Below, piece after piece: positions 63,295 through 64,000 of a stretch of DNA of 64,000 nt; position 1 is the first letter of the stretch, and each line of letters begins with the position of its first letter. Origin of the DNA: Chryseobacterium daecheongense. GTDB lineage: Bacteria > Bacteroidota > Bacteroidia > Flavobacteriales > Weeksellaceae. Location of the stretch: the NCBI GenBank assembly GCA_027920525.1, contig CP115858.1:124001-188000 (forward strand), read 5' to 3'. The translations under genes were made by a program, and so were the position numbers. Under the pieces are notes generated by a model. It was not told the origin of the DNA, did no database searches, and saw only the letters and a program-made list of their open reading frames with translations.

Positions 63295-64000
63295 TTATTG
63301 AATTACAGCATTTCTTTTACTCAGAGTGTGAGCAGAAAAATAACCTAAAGCACCATTGCTGATGTTACTCGGCGGATTGGATGGAGTTACTCCACCACCG
63401 GGGCCGCCTCCATCAATGATTTGAAGCAATGCACTGTAGTACGTGAATACATTATTATCAATAGATTGCATTTCTACATGGATGGTGTCACCAACTACAA
63501 CCTTGTGGCTGTTTCCGTCTTCGTCATCATTGGGAAGAAACAAAGGGCGCTGATTCAGTAATCCGTTATTGATATTATCTGAAAATACTTCAAGCGTCTT
63601 TTTAGGCTTGCTGTTGATAGTAAAGCTAAAAAGATAACGGTTTCCCAAGGCTACAGGATCCGTGAAAAGAGGCAAAAGGGTATAAGTGGTCTCTCCTCCG
63701 AATACAAAGGAATCCTGAGTAAGGCCATCGAAACTTACAGCTGCAGGCATAGTGCTTTGAGCAGTATATTGTTGTCCCTCAGCCTGTATTTTTAAAGTAT
63801 AAGTCCTTCCCGATACTCCGCTGAAGTTGGTCGTCTGATATTTTCCGTCTCCGATATATTGCAGGGTTTCTGTCTGTCCCGTGTTATCGCTTACAATCAC
63901 CTGTGCATTGGTAACAGCAGGATACAAATTATTTTCGGTAACCGCTACTGATTTTGTTATTCTTACAATATAAGGACCAGGTTGATCTGTAATGTTTCCT
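63295..64000 (-). CDS. DUF4249 protein, C-terminal part (5' end outside window)
   Basis: The frame is open from the right edge to a stop at 63295-63297, about 235 residues. GPYIVRITKSVAVTENNLYP, AVTNAQVIVSDNTGQTE, YTLKIQAEGQQYTAQSTMPA and the closing NGALGYFSAHTLS follow the order of DUF4249 proteins, which are outer-membrane-associated lipoproteins often paired with a TonB-dependent receptor. The start and lipobox lie outside the window. Confidence 0.8.
   Translation of the reverse strand, partial: GNITDQPGPYIVRITKSVAVTENNLYPAVTNAQVIVSDNTGQTETLQYIGDGKYQTTNFSGVSGRTYTLKIQAEGQQYTAQSTMPAAVSFDGLTQDSFVFGGETTYTLLPLFTDPVALGNRYLFSFTINSKPKKTLEVFSDNINNGLLNQRPLFLPNDDEDGNSHKVVVGDTIHVEMQSIDNNVFTYYSALLQIIDGGGPGGGVTPSNPPSNISNGALGYFSAHTLSKRNAVIQ

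Overview
The window reads as chromosomal DNA of a flavobacterium, most likely Chryseobacterium or a close relative in the Weeksellaceae. The support is qualitative: Bacteroidota-type promoters (TAnnTTTG at -7) occur upstream of several genes, Shine-Dalgarno sequences are weak or absent, there are a SusC/SusD pair, a predicted type IX secretion sorting tail, an HsdR_N/holA head-to-head pair, DUF2911, DUF4249, DUF6134 and DUF6624 proteins and OMP_b-brl_3-type receptors. Base composition is moderately AT-rich, except for a visibly more AT-rich block between about 6.1 and 13 kb.

Layout. 0-6 kb is core genome: a DUF2911 fragment, a GNAT and a cupin gene, a dienelactone hydrolase, a HAD phosphatase, a small HsdR_N protein divergent from holA, trxB, and tRNA-Ser(TGA) with its own promoter and terminator. 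6.1-12.9 kb is an accessory island directly downstream of the tRNA: a frameshifted serine recombinase, a SIR2-domain protein with a large unrecognised C-terminal half, a PIN-like protein, a probable HEPN-like protein, two small unknown genes, a decayed minus-strand gene and a SMI1/KNR4 protein. A short motif close to TAATCTCAAAAAACGAT recurs at gene boundaries. Domain content and layout suggest phage defence or toxin/immunity functions. 13-22.6 kb holds a DUF285-repeat surface protein, envelope proteins, a MaoC/Crp/SnoaL-like cluster, mreB and DUF6624.

22.6-44.3 kb is a series of small modules: a LytS/LytTR-type two-component pair, a MarR regulator divergent from a flavin monooxygenase with palindromic operators, an outer-membrane receptor, HIT and TfoX-like genes, a serine hydrolase with a TPR tail, two paralogous AraC regulators each next to an oxidoreductase, an alpha/beta hydrolase, an HxlR regulator divergent from a nitroreductase with clear palindromes, and an Ntn-type amide hydrolase with a similar TPR tail. 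44.7-50.4 kb is an alkaline phosphatase-SusC-SusD operon, probably for taking up an organic phosphate compound. 50.5-54.3 kb holds VOC, AraC, amidohydrolase, Crp-family and azoreductase-like genes.

54.3-63.2 kb is a complete regulated export system: a histidine kinase and a sigma-54 response regulator divergent from a four-gene operon (HlyD adaptor, ABC ATPase, FtsX-type permease, TolC). The intergenic region carries a perfect 16-bp inverted repeat and a good sigma-54 promoter match, so the wiring can be read directly. The window ends in a truncated DUF4249 gene.

The best candidate for something undescribed is the 6-13 kb island: the SIR2/PIN/HEPN-like gene set together with the boundary motif that looks like a cassette junction.
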